Origin: Oceanospirillum sp048268485
GTDB taxonomy: Bacteria > Pseudomonadota > Gammaproteobacteria > Pseudomonadales > Halomonadaceae
Direction of reading: 5' to 3'
Assembly (NCBI GenBank): GCA_048268485.1
Contig: JBLWVL010000012.1
Span: forward strand, 27,614-91,613
Length of the DNA stretch: 64,000 nt
Shown here: positions 43,574-51,701 of the stretch, one piece after another
Position numbering within the stretch: position 1 is the first letter of the stretch
Layout of the letters: every line of letters begins with the position of its first letter
Position numbers and translations under genes: made by a program
Notes under the pieces: model-generated
Seen by the model: the letters and a program-made list of their open reading frames with translations, nothing else
What the model was told of the DNA's origin: nothing
Database searches by the model: none

Positions 43574-43615
43574 GCACCGCCCCAACAGATAGAGCCGCAC
43601 CAAAGGAGGCGCGCA

Positions 43616-44341
43616 ATGCTAAAATGGATACTACTTTTAACCTCAGGGCTATTTGCAGTTCCCGGCTACGCGCTCCCTCCTCTGACGCCATATCAGGCCA
43701 CTTACAAAACAACCTATAAACTCGGTTTTAACATTGACGTTGAAGCTGAACGTGTACTGTCCCAGAAAAGTAATGGTGAATGGGTCCTCGACTTCCGCGC
43801 TCAAAACTGGTTTGCCCGTATTCAGCAAACCAGCACCTTTCTCCTCGACCCCGACACAGGCTTCAAACCCCTGCTCTATCGCCGCTATCAACGCGTTTTC
43901 GGTAAAAGCAAAGAACAACAGGTCATCTTTCACTGGGATCAGCAACGCGTGACCAACGATATCGACAATAAACCCTGGAAGATGGATATACCACCCGACA
44001 CACAGGATCTGCTCAGCTACCAACTTAAACTACGCTACAACCTGCTGGAAAATCCGGAGCAAAAAAAATTCCGGTATCCGGTGGCCGATGGCGGAAAAAT
44101 AAAATACTTCACCTTTAGAGTAATTGGCGAAGAAGTCCTGCAAACACCGATGGGTAAGCTCAACACAATTAAACTGGAAAGCCTGCGTCACTCCAAAATG
44201 GATGTTGAGCACCTGGTCTGGCTGGCTAAAGACTGGGATAACCTGCTACTTAGAATTGAACCTGTACTCCGGAAAGGCAAAGAAGAACCCGTCATTCTGG
44301 TAAAAGCTGTGCTTGCTGGAAAAAAGGTAAAAGGCTTGTAG
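43616..44341 (+). CDS. Exported DUF3108 protein
   Basis: A 241-residue protein with a signal peptide (MLKWILLLTSGLFAVPGYA). The mature part is beta-rich: PLTPYQATYKTTYKLGFNIDVEAERVL, then FKPLLYRRYQRVFGKSKEQQ and TPMGKLNTIKLESLR, the DUF3108 layout. Function unknown, likely periplasmic or outer-membrane associated. A strong AAAGGAGG site and the position behind purMN suggest it is the third gene of that operon, as in pseudomonads. Confidence 0.85.
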   Translation: MLKWILLLTSGLFAVPGYALPPLTPYQATYKTTYKLGFNIDVEAERVLSQKSNGEWVLDFRAQNWFARIQQTSTFLLDPDTGFKPLLYRRYQRVFGKSKEQQVIFHWDQQRVTNDIDNKPWKMDIPPDTQDLLSYQLKLRYNLLENPEQKKFRYPVADGGKIKYFTFRVIGEEVLQTPMGKLNTIKLESLRHSKMDVEHLVWLAKDWDNLLLRIEPVLRKGKEEPVILVKAVLAGKKVKGL

Positions 44342-44474
44342 CCAGCTGTTAATTTTAATGCTCAGACTAGCACCCAACCGTCGTTATGACATATCCTTAT
44401 GACCAAATAATAACAGCCACATGAGCATAATCCAGTTTAAGGCAGAACAGCCTGCCAGATACTGGAAAACACTG

Positions 44475-45227
44475 ATGACCATCCGACACTTATTAAACAG
44501 TCTCTTACTGGCATTGCTGGCCAGCATCTCAACTCAGGCAACCGCAGAGACACTCCGAATAGGCGCAGATAACTGGCAGCCCTTTCGCTTTATCAAAGAA
44601 AACCGGATAACCGGTATTGATAACGACCTCTGGCAGCAGCTCAGTAAAAAACTGGATATTAAGATCCAGTATATTCACTGCCCCTGGAAGCGTTGCCTTG
44701 ACCTGATGAAAACCGGTGATATTGATGCCATGAGCGGTCTCGCATGGCAGCAGGACCGAGAAAAGTACATCCGCTATATAAAACCTGCCTATTTTACCTG
44801 CTCAACCCGTTTCTATGTCCGCCGAGGCGAAGAGCAGCGCCTGCAGAATCAGGCACAGCTTAACCAGCTTAATATTGGCATGGTCAGAGGTTCCGCTTAC
44901 TATCCGGAGTTTGACCAGAACAACGGATTACAGAAAACTCAACTGACCCAGGAAAGCGTACTTTTACCGCTATTAGCTTCAGGCAGAATTGACAGCTACA
45001 TAGGCACTGATTGCCAGGCAGATTTTGAACTGGCCCGTAGCGACTGGCATCAGAAACTAGTCAAGGCCCCCTACAATCCAGAGCGCAATACCCCCCTGTA
45101 TATTGGCTTCTCTAAAAAAAGTGACTGGAAAAAAAGCAGTCAGCGCTTCTCAGAAGCAATCCGGGAGGTTCTGGCAAGCGATTTTCGGGGTGCCGTGCAG
45201 CAGAAGTATTACCAGAATTCAGAATAA
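44475..45227 (+). CDS. Periplasmic amino-acid-type solute-binding protein
   Basis: A 250-residue family 3 solute-binding protein with a signal peptide (MTIRHLLNSLLLALLASISTQATA). The first lobe starts ETLRIGADNWQPFRFIKENRITGIDNDLW; a second-lobe LNIGMVRGSAYYPEF segment follows. No permease or ATPase gene is adjacent, so it may be an orphan receptor or serve a distant system. Cys pairs at CPWKRC and Cys in YFTCSTRF are notable. An in-frame ATG at 44421 would place 18 polar residues before the signal and is less likely. Confidence 0.8.
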   Translation: MTIRHLLNSLLLALLASISTQATAETLRIGADNWQPFRFIKENRITGIDNDLWQQLSKKLDIKIQYIHCPWKRCLDLMKTGDIDAMSGLAWQQDREKYIRYIKPAYFTCSTRFYVRRGEEQRLQNQAQLNQLNIGMVRGSAYYPEFDQNNGLQKTQLTQESVLLPLLASGRIDSYIGTDCQADFELARSDWHQKLVKAPYNPERNTPLYIGFSKKSDWKKSSQRFSEAIREVLASDFRGAVQQKYYQNSE

Positions 45228-45277
45228 AACCCGCAGTGTGCTATAAACCTGCCGGGAAAGCCCTCAAAAAACCAAAA

Positions 45278-45300
45278 AAAGCACCCAAACCGGATGCTTT
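45278..45300 (-). terminator. Terminator of dcd
   Basis: AAAGCACCC (45278-45286) and GGATGCTTT (45292-45300) with one G-U pair; leftward U-tract of seven. Confidence 0.72.
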
Positions 45301-45325
45301 CATATTGTACGTATCAAAACCACCA

Positions 45326-45892
45326 TCAGGTCTTTGGTAGTGTCACGCCCACCTGCCCCTGGTACTTGCCTCCGCGATCCTTATATGAAGTCTCACAAAC
45401 CTCATCGGATTCAAAAAACAACATCTGAGCCACACCCTCATTGGCATAGATCTTTGCAGGAAGGTTCGTTGTATTGGAAAATTCCAAAGTTACATGACCT
45501 TCCCACTCCGGCTCCAGCGGTGTCACATTCACAATAATACCGCAACGGGCATAGGTGGACTTACCCAGACAAACGGTCAGCACATTACGGGGAATGCGGA
45601 AATACTCAACCGTACGTGCCAAAGCAAAAGAGTTTGGCGGAATAACACAGACATCACTTTTGATATCAACAAAGCTGTTTTCGTCGAAGTTTTTCGGATC
45701 AACTGTTGCAGAGTGAATATTGGTAAATACCTTAAACTCATCCGCACAACGTACATCGTAGCCATAACTGGAGGTACCGAAGGAGATCACGCGCTGACCA
45801 TCAACGTAACGTACCTGCTCAGACTCAAACGGTTCGATCATAGCGTCAGATTCAGCCATGCGGCGAATCCACTTATCAGACTTAATGGCCAT
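45326..45892 (-). CDS. dcd: dCTP deaminase
   Basis: Deaminates dCTP to dUTP for thymidylate synthesis; homotrimer; 188 residues, the length of the Pseudomonas-type enzyme. It has LGKSTYARCGIIVNVTPLEPEWEGHVTLEFSN split over about 109-140 (catalytic Glu in TLEFSN) and SYGYDVRC near the N-terminus. It is transcribed alone, with its own terminator. Confidence 0.96.
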   Translation of the reverse strand: MAIKSDKWIRRMAESDAMIEPFESEQVRYVDGQRVISFGTSSYGYDVRCADEFKVFTNIHSATVDPKNFDENSFVDIKSDVCVIPPNSFALARTVEYFRIPRNVLTVCLGKSTYARCGIIVNVTPLEPEWEGHVTLEFSNTTNLPAKIYANEGVAQMLFFESDEVCETSYKDRGGKYQGQVGVTLPKT

Positions 45893-46098
45893 AAACTTCC
45901 TACGTGTTAGATTGAAAAAAGCGTTTGAATGATACAGGGTTAACTGCTAATGCAAAAGCATCGTTTACCCCGCTTCCTATATCGGGATAATGACAAATAC
46001 TCTAGTCGCCAGAACATACAGAGTTCAAGCCACCATACTGAACAGAAGCAAAAGTTACGATCCAAATATTCAATATTTCTGCGACACAAGGATGCATC

Positions 46099-46713
46099 AT
46101 GCGTATCGATCTAGACACTTTAAGCCCGAATCAGGCTTATCACCTGATGACCCAAACCATTATTCCCCGCCCGGTCGCCTGGGTGCTCACCGCCAACGAG
46201 ACTTCCGGCTACAATCTGGCTCCTTTTTCTTTCTTTAACGCCATCTGCAGCAACCCACCTCTGGTGATGTTTTCTGTCGGAAAAAAAACCGATGGCACCC
46301 CCAAAGATACCCGACACAACTTAGGTCAAAACAAGCAACTGGTTATCCACATTCCTTCAGTTGATCAGGCAGAAGAGGTTACCGAAACCGCCCGCACCCT
46401 GGATTACGGTGATTCCGAGCTTTATAAGATCCGTCACCCACTGGTTAATGAGCCGGGTTGGGATCTGCCCCGCCTTGAGAATGCACCGGTCGCCATGCTG
46501 GCAGAACTGACCGACCTGCACGAAGTCGGCCCCAACAAACAGGCGATCTTCTACTGCGAGATTAAAGCACTCTATGTCCGGGATGATCTGGTGGAAGAGG
46601 ATGCGAAGGGGCGGACTCGAATTGATGCGGCCAAAATGCAGCCTCTGGCACGACTGGGCGGCGGTGAATACGCCAGCTTTGGCGAGGTCTTCAAACTGGA
46701 CCGCCCGGCATAA
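46099..46713 (+). CDS. Flavin reductase-like (FMN-binding split barrel) protein
   Basis: A 204-residue flavin reductase domain protein of the NADH:FMN oxidoreductase type. The pattern IPRPVAWVLTANETSGYNLAPFSFFNAICSNPPLVMFSVG (about 22-61) is the FMN-binding core. Related proteins reduce flavin for a partner oxygenase or act alone; no oxygenase is adjacent. It is divergent from dcd. The start at 46099 is the first ATG in frame. Confidence 0.82.
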   Translation: MRIDLDTLSPNQAYHLMTQTIIPRPVAWVLTANETSGYNLAPFSFFNAICSNPPLVMFSVGKKTDGTPKDTRHNLGQNKQLVIHIPSVDQAEEVTETARTLDYGDSELYKIRHPLVNEPGWDLPRLENAPVAMLAELTDLHEVGPNKQAIFYCEIKALYVRDDLVEEDAKGRTRIDAAKMQPLARLGGGEYASFGEVFKLDRPA

Positions 46714-46744
46714 ACCACGACCCGATCCAGAATAGAGATATAAA

Positions 46745-46792
46745 AAAACCGAAGTCACCTGATAAAGCAAACGCTTCAGATACTCCGGTTTT
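46745..46792. terminator. Possible bidirectional terminator between the flavin reductase gene and mrp
   Basis: AAAACCG (46745-46751) and CGGTTTT (46786-46792) enclose further pairing AGT/ACT and CTG/CAG; imperfect but flanked by A and T runs. Confidence 0.45.
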
Positions 46793-46854
46793 CTACTGCA
46801 CGGCTTAGGTACTTAAAACTTCTGTAAAACCCTTATAAAGCCAGTCGAGCCGAA

Positions 46855-47658
46855 TCAGTCACCAAAAGTGATGGTCGGTACATCCTGCTCAGCCTTTTCC
46901 AGCTGAGCAATCACATTGTCGGCAATATCCGAGAAGAAGCCGGCAATCTGACCATCCGGCTCAGCAATAACCGATGGCTTACCGCTATCCGCCTGCTCAC
47001 GAATGGTTGACGTCAGCGGCAGCTGACCCAGCAGAACCGTATCGTACTCTTTCGCGATACGTTCACCGCCACCTTCCCCGAAGACCGGCTCCGTATGGCC
47101 ACATTCGCTACAGGTATGCAGACTCATATTTTCCACCACACCCAACACAGGGATTTTCACCTTGCGGAACATCTCAACGCCTTTCTTCGCGTCCAGCAAA
47201 GCAATATCCTGGGGTGTAGTCACAATCACCGCACCACTGACCTGCACCTTTTGCGCCAGCGTCAGCTGAATATCACCGGTACCCGGCGGCATATCGATAA
47301 ACAGATAATCCAGTTCCGGCCAGTCGGTTTGCGTCAGCATCTGCTGGAAGGCACCACTGACCATAGGGCCCCGCCAAACCATAGGCGTTTTCTCGGTCAC
47401 CAAATAAGCCATCGACATAGTGTAAAGCCCCAGGGCTTCAATAGGGCCAAAGTTATTACCACTGGTGGTCTGAGGACGAACCCCATCCGCCACACCCAGC
47501 ATCAGCGCCTGACTCGGACCATAAACATCCGCATCCAAAAGGCCCACTTTAAAACCTTTAGCCGCCATCGCCAGCGCCAGATTAGCGGTAACCGTGGACT
47601 TACCGACACCACCCTTACCGGATGCCACCGCAACAATTTTCTTCACATCTTCCAGCAT
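46855..47658 (-). CDS. mrp: Mrp/ApbC-type Fe-S carrier ATPase, short form
   Basis: P-loop ATPase that binds and transfers Fe-S clusters; 267 residues. It has the deviant Walker A ASGKGGVGKST (12-22), the DADVYGPSQ block (43-51), MPPGTGDIQLT and the cluster-binding pair CSECGH. It starts directly at the ATPase domain: the N-terminal MIP18/DUF59 domain of E. coli-type Mrp is absent. It is back to back with metG, a very common arrangement. Confidence 0.92.
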   Translation of the reverse strand: MLEDVKKIVAVASGKGGVGKSTVTANLALAMAAKGFKVGLLDADVYGPSQALMLGVADGVRPQTTSGNNFGPIEALGLYTMSMAYLVTEKTPMVWRGPMVSGAFQQMLTQTDWPELDYLFIDMPPGTGDIQLTLAQKVQVSGAVIVTTPQDIALLDAKKGVEMFRKVKIPVLGVVENMSLHTCSECGHTEPVFGEGGGERIAKEYDTVLLGQLPLTSTIREQADSGKPSVIAEPDGQIAGFFSDIADNVIAQLEKAEQDVPTITFGD

Positions 47659-48099
47659 AACGACCTCTAGTCTGAATCAGTTATGAGTTCGCCTGAGACA
47701 ACAACACAGTGCTCAGGGGAAAAATCGTAAACCCCTGTTAAAAACAAGGTGTTAGATCTTTGTTTAATATTACCGCTAGCTTACCACAGGCAATAACCCA
47801 GTAAAGAGCTTGGTTAATAACCCCTACTTTATATAATGAAAATTTTTTCGCCGGATTTTGAGCAGCAAAAAGCAATACAGAGATGAAAAGTTTCCTCTCA
47901 GTCGCTATAGTTACCGGATTGTTTTTTCATCGGCTGCCCAGTCTGCCTAAACCTGAACTTTGGTACTGATTCCTCGTAAGACCAGCGCTGGCTCATCGTA
48001 AGACCTGCACTGATCCTCATAAGGCAAGTACAAAGCATCAACCGCAGCGAAACATAAGGCCAGCCCCATCCGTTCAACACAGAAGCGTAAAGAGACACC
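47659..48099. other. mrp-metG divergent spacer
   Basis: 441 nt without a gene. A promoter-like pair TTGGTT (47810-47815) and TATAAT (47832-47837), 16 nt apart, points toward metG and would give a leader over 250 nt long. In that leader TCGTAAGACC occurs at 47974-47983 and 47996-48005, with a degenerate third copy TCATAAGGC at 48017-48025. Confidence 0.5.
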
Positions 48100-50133
48100 A
48101 TGTCATCAGCTCGTAAAATCCTAGTGACCAGCGCACTCCCTTATGCCAACGGCTCCATTCACCTGGGACACCTGCTGGAATATATCCAGACTGATATCTG
48201 GGTTCGTTTTCAGAAACAACGTGGCCACATGTGTTCCTATGTTTGTGCCGATGACGCACACGGTACCGCTATTATGCTGCGGGCTGAGCAGGAAGGTATC
48301 ACCTCTCAACAGCTGATCGACAAAGTTAACGCCGAACACCGTGCAGACTTTGACCGCTTTCTGGTGAACTTCGACAACTACTACTCCACGCACTCTGAAG
48401 AAAACCGTGAGTTCTCTGAGCTGATCTACAAACGTCTGCGTGATGCGGGTCATATCGCCACCCGCAACATTACTCAGATGTTTGATCCGGACAAGGGACT
48501 GTTCCTGGCAGACCGTTTCATCAAGGGTACCTGCCCGAAATGTAAAACAGAGGATCAGTACGGTGATAACTGCGAAGCCTGTGGTGCAACCTATACACCG
48601 GCAGAACTGATCAATCCTAAGTCTGCCATCTCAGGCGCAACACCCGTGGAGAAAGAGTCCGAGCACTACTTCTTCAAACTGCAGGATTTCCAGGGCATGC
48701 TCGCTGAATGGACACAAAGCGGCACGCTGCACGAGCAGATCGCCAACAAACTGAAAGAGTGGCTGGATGCAGGCCTGCACGAGTGGGATATCAGCCGGGA
48801 TGCGCCTTACTTCGGCTTTGAGATTCCTGATGCACCTGGCAAATACTTCTACGTTTGGCTGGACGCCCCGATCGGTTACATGGCGAGTTTCAAAAACCTG
48901 TGCGCCCGCCGTGACGATCTGGAGTTTGACGACTATTGGAACAAAGATTCCGATGCTGAGCTGTATCACTTTATCGGCAAAGATATCATCAACTTCCACG
49001 CCCTGTTCTGGCCTGCCATGCTGGAGGGTGCGGATTTCCGCAAGCCAACGGCGGTTAACGCCCACGGTTTTTTGACCGTTAACGGTCAGAAGATGTCCAA
49101 ATCCCGCGGCACCTTTATCAAGGCGCAGACCTTTGCCGAATTCCTGAACCCGGAATACCTGCGTTACTACTTTGCAGCTAAGCTGACCAGCCGTCCGGAA
49201 GATCTGGATCTGAACTTTGAGGATTTCACCGCCCGCGTAAACTCGGATCTGATCGGCAAAGTGGTTAACATCGCCAGCCGTTGTGCCGGGTTTGTTAAGA
49301 AATCCGGTGGCAAGCTGTCTGATACCTGTGCAGAACAGGCGATGCTGGACGAAGCCGTTGCAGTAGGTAATCAGATCGCTGAACACTACGAAAACCGTGA
49401 CTTTGGCCGTGCTATCCGCCTGATCATGGAGCTGGCCGATACCGCTAACGCTTATATCGCTGATAAAGCCCCCTGGTCTCTGGCCAAGGAAGAGGGCAAA
49501 GAGCAGGAAGTACTGGATATCTGTTCTGTAGGTATCAACCTGTTCCGCCAGCTGGTGACCTATCTGGCACCGGTACTGCCGGTCATGAGCGAACAGGCTG
49601 CAGCCTTTCTGAAACTGGACAACCTGAACTGGGATGCCCGTAAAGAACTGCTACTGGGCCATGAGATCAACAAATTCAAAGCCTTGATGACCCGTGTTGA
49701 AAGCGACAAAATCGATGCCATGATCGAAGCCTCCAAAGAGGTTCTGGCCGAAGAGCAGAAACTGAAAGAGCAGCCAACCGGCCCTCTGGCGGAAGACCCG
49801 ATCAGCGATGAGATCGAATTTGACGACTTTGCCAAACTGGATCTGCGCGTGGCGACCATTACCGAAGCCAACCACGTCAAAGGTGCCGACAAACTGATCC
49901 AGCTGACACTGGATCTGGGCGGTGAAACCCGCAACGTCTTTGCCGGTATTAAGTCTGCCTATAACCCGGAAGATCTGATCGGCCGCCAGACAGTCATGGT
50001 GGCCAATCTGAAACCCCGTAAGATGCGCTTTGGACTCTCCGAAGGTATGGTGATGGCTGCAGGCCCTGGCGGCGAAGAGATCTTCCTGCTGACACCGGAC
50101 GAAGGTGCTCAAAACGGAATGCGGGTCAAATAA
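48100..50133 (+). CDS. metG: Methionyl-tRNA synthetase
   Basis: Class I synthetase of 677 residues. It has the HIGH-type HLGH (21-24), a zinc knuckle with CPKC and CEAC (about 146-162), the KMSKS loop in GQKMSKSRGTF and a C-terminal tRNA-binding EMAP domain (DFAKLDLRVATI to the end). It is full length with its own terminator. Confidence 0.97.
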   Translation: MSSARKILVTSALPYANGSIHLGHLLEYIQTDIWVRFQKQRGHMCSYVCADDAHGTAIMLRAEQEGITSQQLIDKVNAEHRADFDRFLVNFDNYYSTHSEENREFSELIYKRLRDAGHIATRNITQMFDPDKGLFLADRFIKGTCPKCKTEDQYGDNCEACGATYTPAELINPKSAISGATPVEKESEHYFFKLQDFQGMLAEWTQSGTLHEQIANKLKEWLDAGLHEWDISRDAPYFGFEIPDAPGKYFYVWLDAPIGYMASFKNLCARRDDLEFDDYWNKDSDAELYHFIGKDIINFHALFWPAMLEGADFRKPTAVNAHGFLTVNGQKMSKSRGTFIKAQTFAEFLNPEYLRYYFAAKLTSRPEDLDLNFEDFTARVNSDLIGKVVNIASRCAGFVKKSGGKLSDTCAEQAMLDEAVAVGNQIAEHYENRDFGRAIRLIMELADTANAYIADKAPWSLAKEEGKEQEVLDICSVGINLFRQLVTYLAPVLPVMSEQAAAFLKLDNLNWDARKELLLGHEINKFKALMTRVESDKIDAMIEASKEVLAEEQKLKEQPTGPLAEDPISDEIEFDDFAKLDLRVATITEANHVKGADKLIQLTLDLGGETRNVFAGIKSAYNPEDLIGRQTVMVANLKPRKMRFGLSEGMVMAAGPGGEEIFLLTPDEGAQNGMRVK

Positions 50134-50164
50134 AGACCTGCCGCTGACCCATAAAACATTATAA

Positions 50165-50193
50165 AAAACAGGGGCATAGGCCTCTGTTTTTTT
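50165..50193 (+). terminator. Terminator of metG
   Basis: AAAACAGGGGC (50165-50175), loop ATAG, GCCTCTGTTTT (50180-50190) and further T residues; one G-U pair. Confidence 0.78.
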
Positions 50194-50411
50194 ATCTTCT
50201 ATTGGGAATATGCATCATTTACATATAACTAAATCCTCTAAAAATCTCCGCCTTTTTTCTTGTAGGTAATAACATAAAAAAAGATAATAATGCCGTTTTC
50301 TAAGCTAAAGCGCTTCTGTTTAGCCAGAGGCTGATTCGCATCAGCACAATATGCAGAAAAGACCATATAATATCGGCCCAAAATATATCAAACCGTTGAC
50401 GAAGATAGGCA

Positions 50412-50993
50412 ATGACTGAATACATTCTGCTTCTGATCAGTACCATCCTGGTAAATAACTTTGTTCTGGTTCAGTTTCTTGGGCTCTGCCCCTTTATGGG
50501 CGTATCGAACAAACTGGAGTCGGCCATGGGCATGTCTCTGGCTACCACCTTTGTACTGACCTTATCATCCTCCAGCAGCTATCTGGTTTATCACTTTGTT
50601 TTAGAGCCCCTGGGTATCGAATATCTGAAAACCATCGCTTTTATTATGATGATTGCCGTGGTTGTGCAGTTCACCGAAATGGTGGTGCGTAAAACCAGCC
50701 CTCTGCTCTACCGGGTTTTAGGTATCTTTCTGCCCCTGATCACCACCAACTGTGCCGTATTGGGTGTCGCCTTACTGAGTCTGAACCGCAACAGTGGCTT
50801 TGTTGAAGCCACTATCTATGGCTTTGGTGCTTCCGTCGGTTTTTCTCTGGTTTTAGTGCTGTTCGCGGCTATGCGCGAGCGTATTGCAGTGGCTGATGTA
50901 CCTGCACCATTTCAGGGGTCATCAATTGCCATGGTAACCGCAGGCCTGATGTCCCTGGCCTTTTTAGGTTTTAGCGGACTGGTCCAGCTTTAA
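50412..50993 (+). CDS. rnfA: Electron transport complex subunit RnfA/RsxA
   Basis: Inner-membrane subunit of the Rnf ion-pumping ferredoxin:NAD oxidoreductase; 193 residues, six hydrophobic helices. It begins MTEYILLLISTILVNNFVLVQ, with the two-fold motifs LGLCPFMGVS and TTNCAVLGVALL, whose cysteines bind an intramembrane Fe-S cluster. First gene of rnfABCDGE. Confidence 0.96.
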   Translation: MTEYILLLISTILVNNFVLVQFLGLCPFMGVSNKLESAMGMSLATTFVLTLSSSSSYLVYHFVLEPLGIEYLKTIAFIMMIAVVVQFTEMVVRKTSPLLYRVLGIFLPLITTNCAVLGVALLSLNRNSGFVEATIYGFGASVGFSLVLVLFAAMRERIAVADVPAPFQGSSIAMVTAGLMSLAFLGFSGLVQL

Positions 50994-51074
50994 AGGTTAT
51001 TTAACTTAAAACTATCGCCAGGCAAAACGCTTTTAAACCGCACCATCAGACAATCGTTATTACCGGACAAACAG

Positions 51075-51701
51075 ATGACTGAGTTTCTTTCACAACATCC
51101 TGTTTTAGCTGCTGTAATCGGACTGCTGACCCTTGCAGCCCTGTTTGGCGCCATGTTGGGTTACGCCTCCATCCGCTTTAAGGTGGAAGGTAATCCTATT
51201 GTTGATCAGATCGACAACCTATTGCCGCAAACCCAGTGTGGTCAGTGTGGCCATCCCGGCTGCCGCCCCTATGCGGAAGCGATCGCCAATGGTGAGGATA
51301 TCAATAAGTGCCCTCCCGGTGGCGAAAGCACCATGGAAGCCCTTGCTGACCTCATGGGACGCGACCCTATGCCTCTGGACGCGGACCCAGACACTATTGG
51401 TGTTAAGAAAGTTGCTTATATTCGCGAAGACGAGTGCATCGGCTGCACCAAATGCATTATGGCCTGCCCGGTGGATGCCATCGTCGGTGCCACCAAACTG
51501 ATGCACACAGTTATTGAATCTGAATGCACCGGTTGCGACCTCTGCGTTGAGCCTTGCCCTGTAGACTGTATCGATATGTTACCTGTAGAAACCACCGTTA
51601 AGAACTGGGGCTGGAACCGTCCTCAGGGACCCAACGCCCGCTTTGAAGATCAGGTTTTTGCCACCAGTTCCGACATCTCTGTCACCGGAGGAACTGCCTG
51701 A
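51075..51701 (+). CDS. rnfB: Electron transport complex subunit RnfB/RsxB
   Basis: Membrane-anchored Fe-S subunit, 208 residues. One N-terminal helix (about 10-30) is followed by a four-Cys cluster domain (CGQCGHPGCRPY and a later Cys in INKCPPGG) and two ferredoxin motifs, CIGCTKCIMACP and CTGCDLCVEPCP. Its stop overlaps the rnfC start. Confidence 0.96.
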   Translation: MTEFLSQHPVLAAVIGLLTLAALFGAMLGYASIRFKVEGNPIVDQIDNLLPQTQCGQCGHPGCRPYAEAIANGEDINKCPPGGESTMEALADLMGRDPMPLDADPDTIGVKKVAYIREDECIGCTKCIMACPVDAIVGATKLMHTVIESECTGCDLCVEPCPVDCIDMLPVETTVKNWGWNRPQGPNARFEDQVFATSSDISVTGGTA

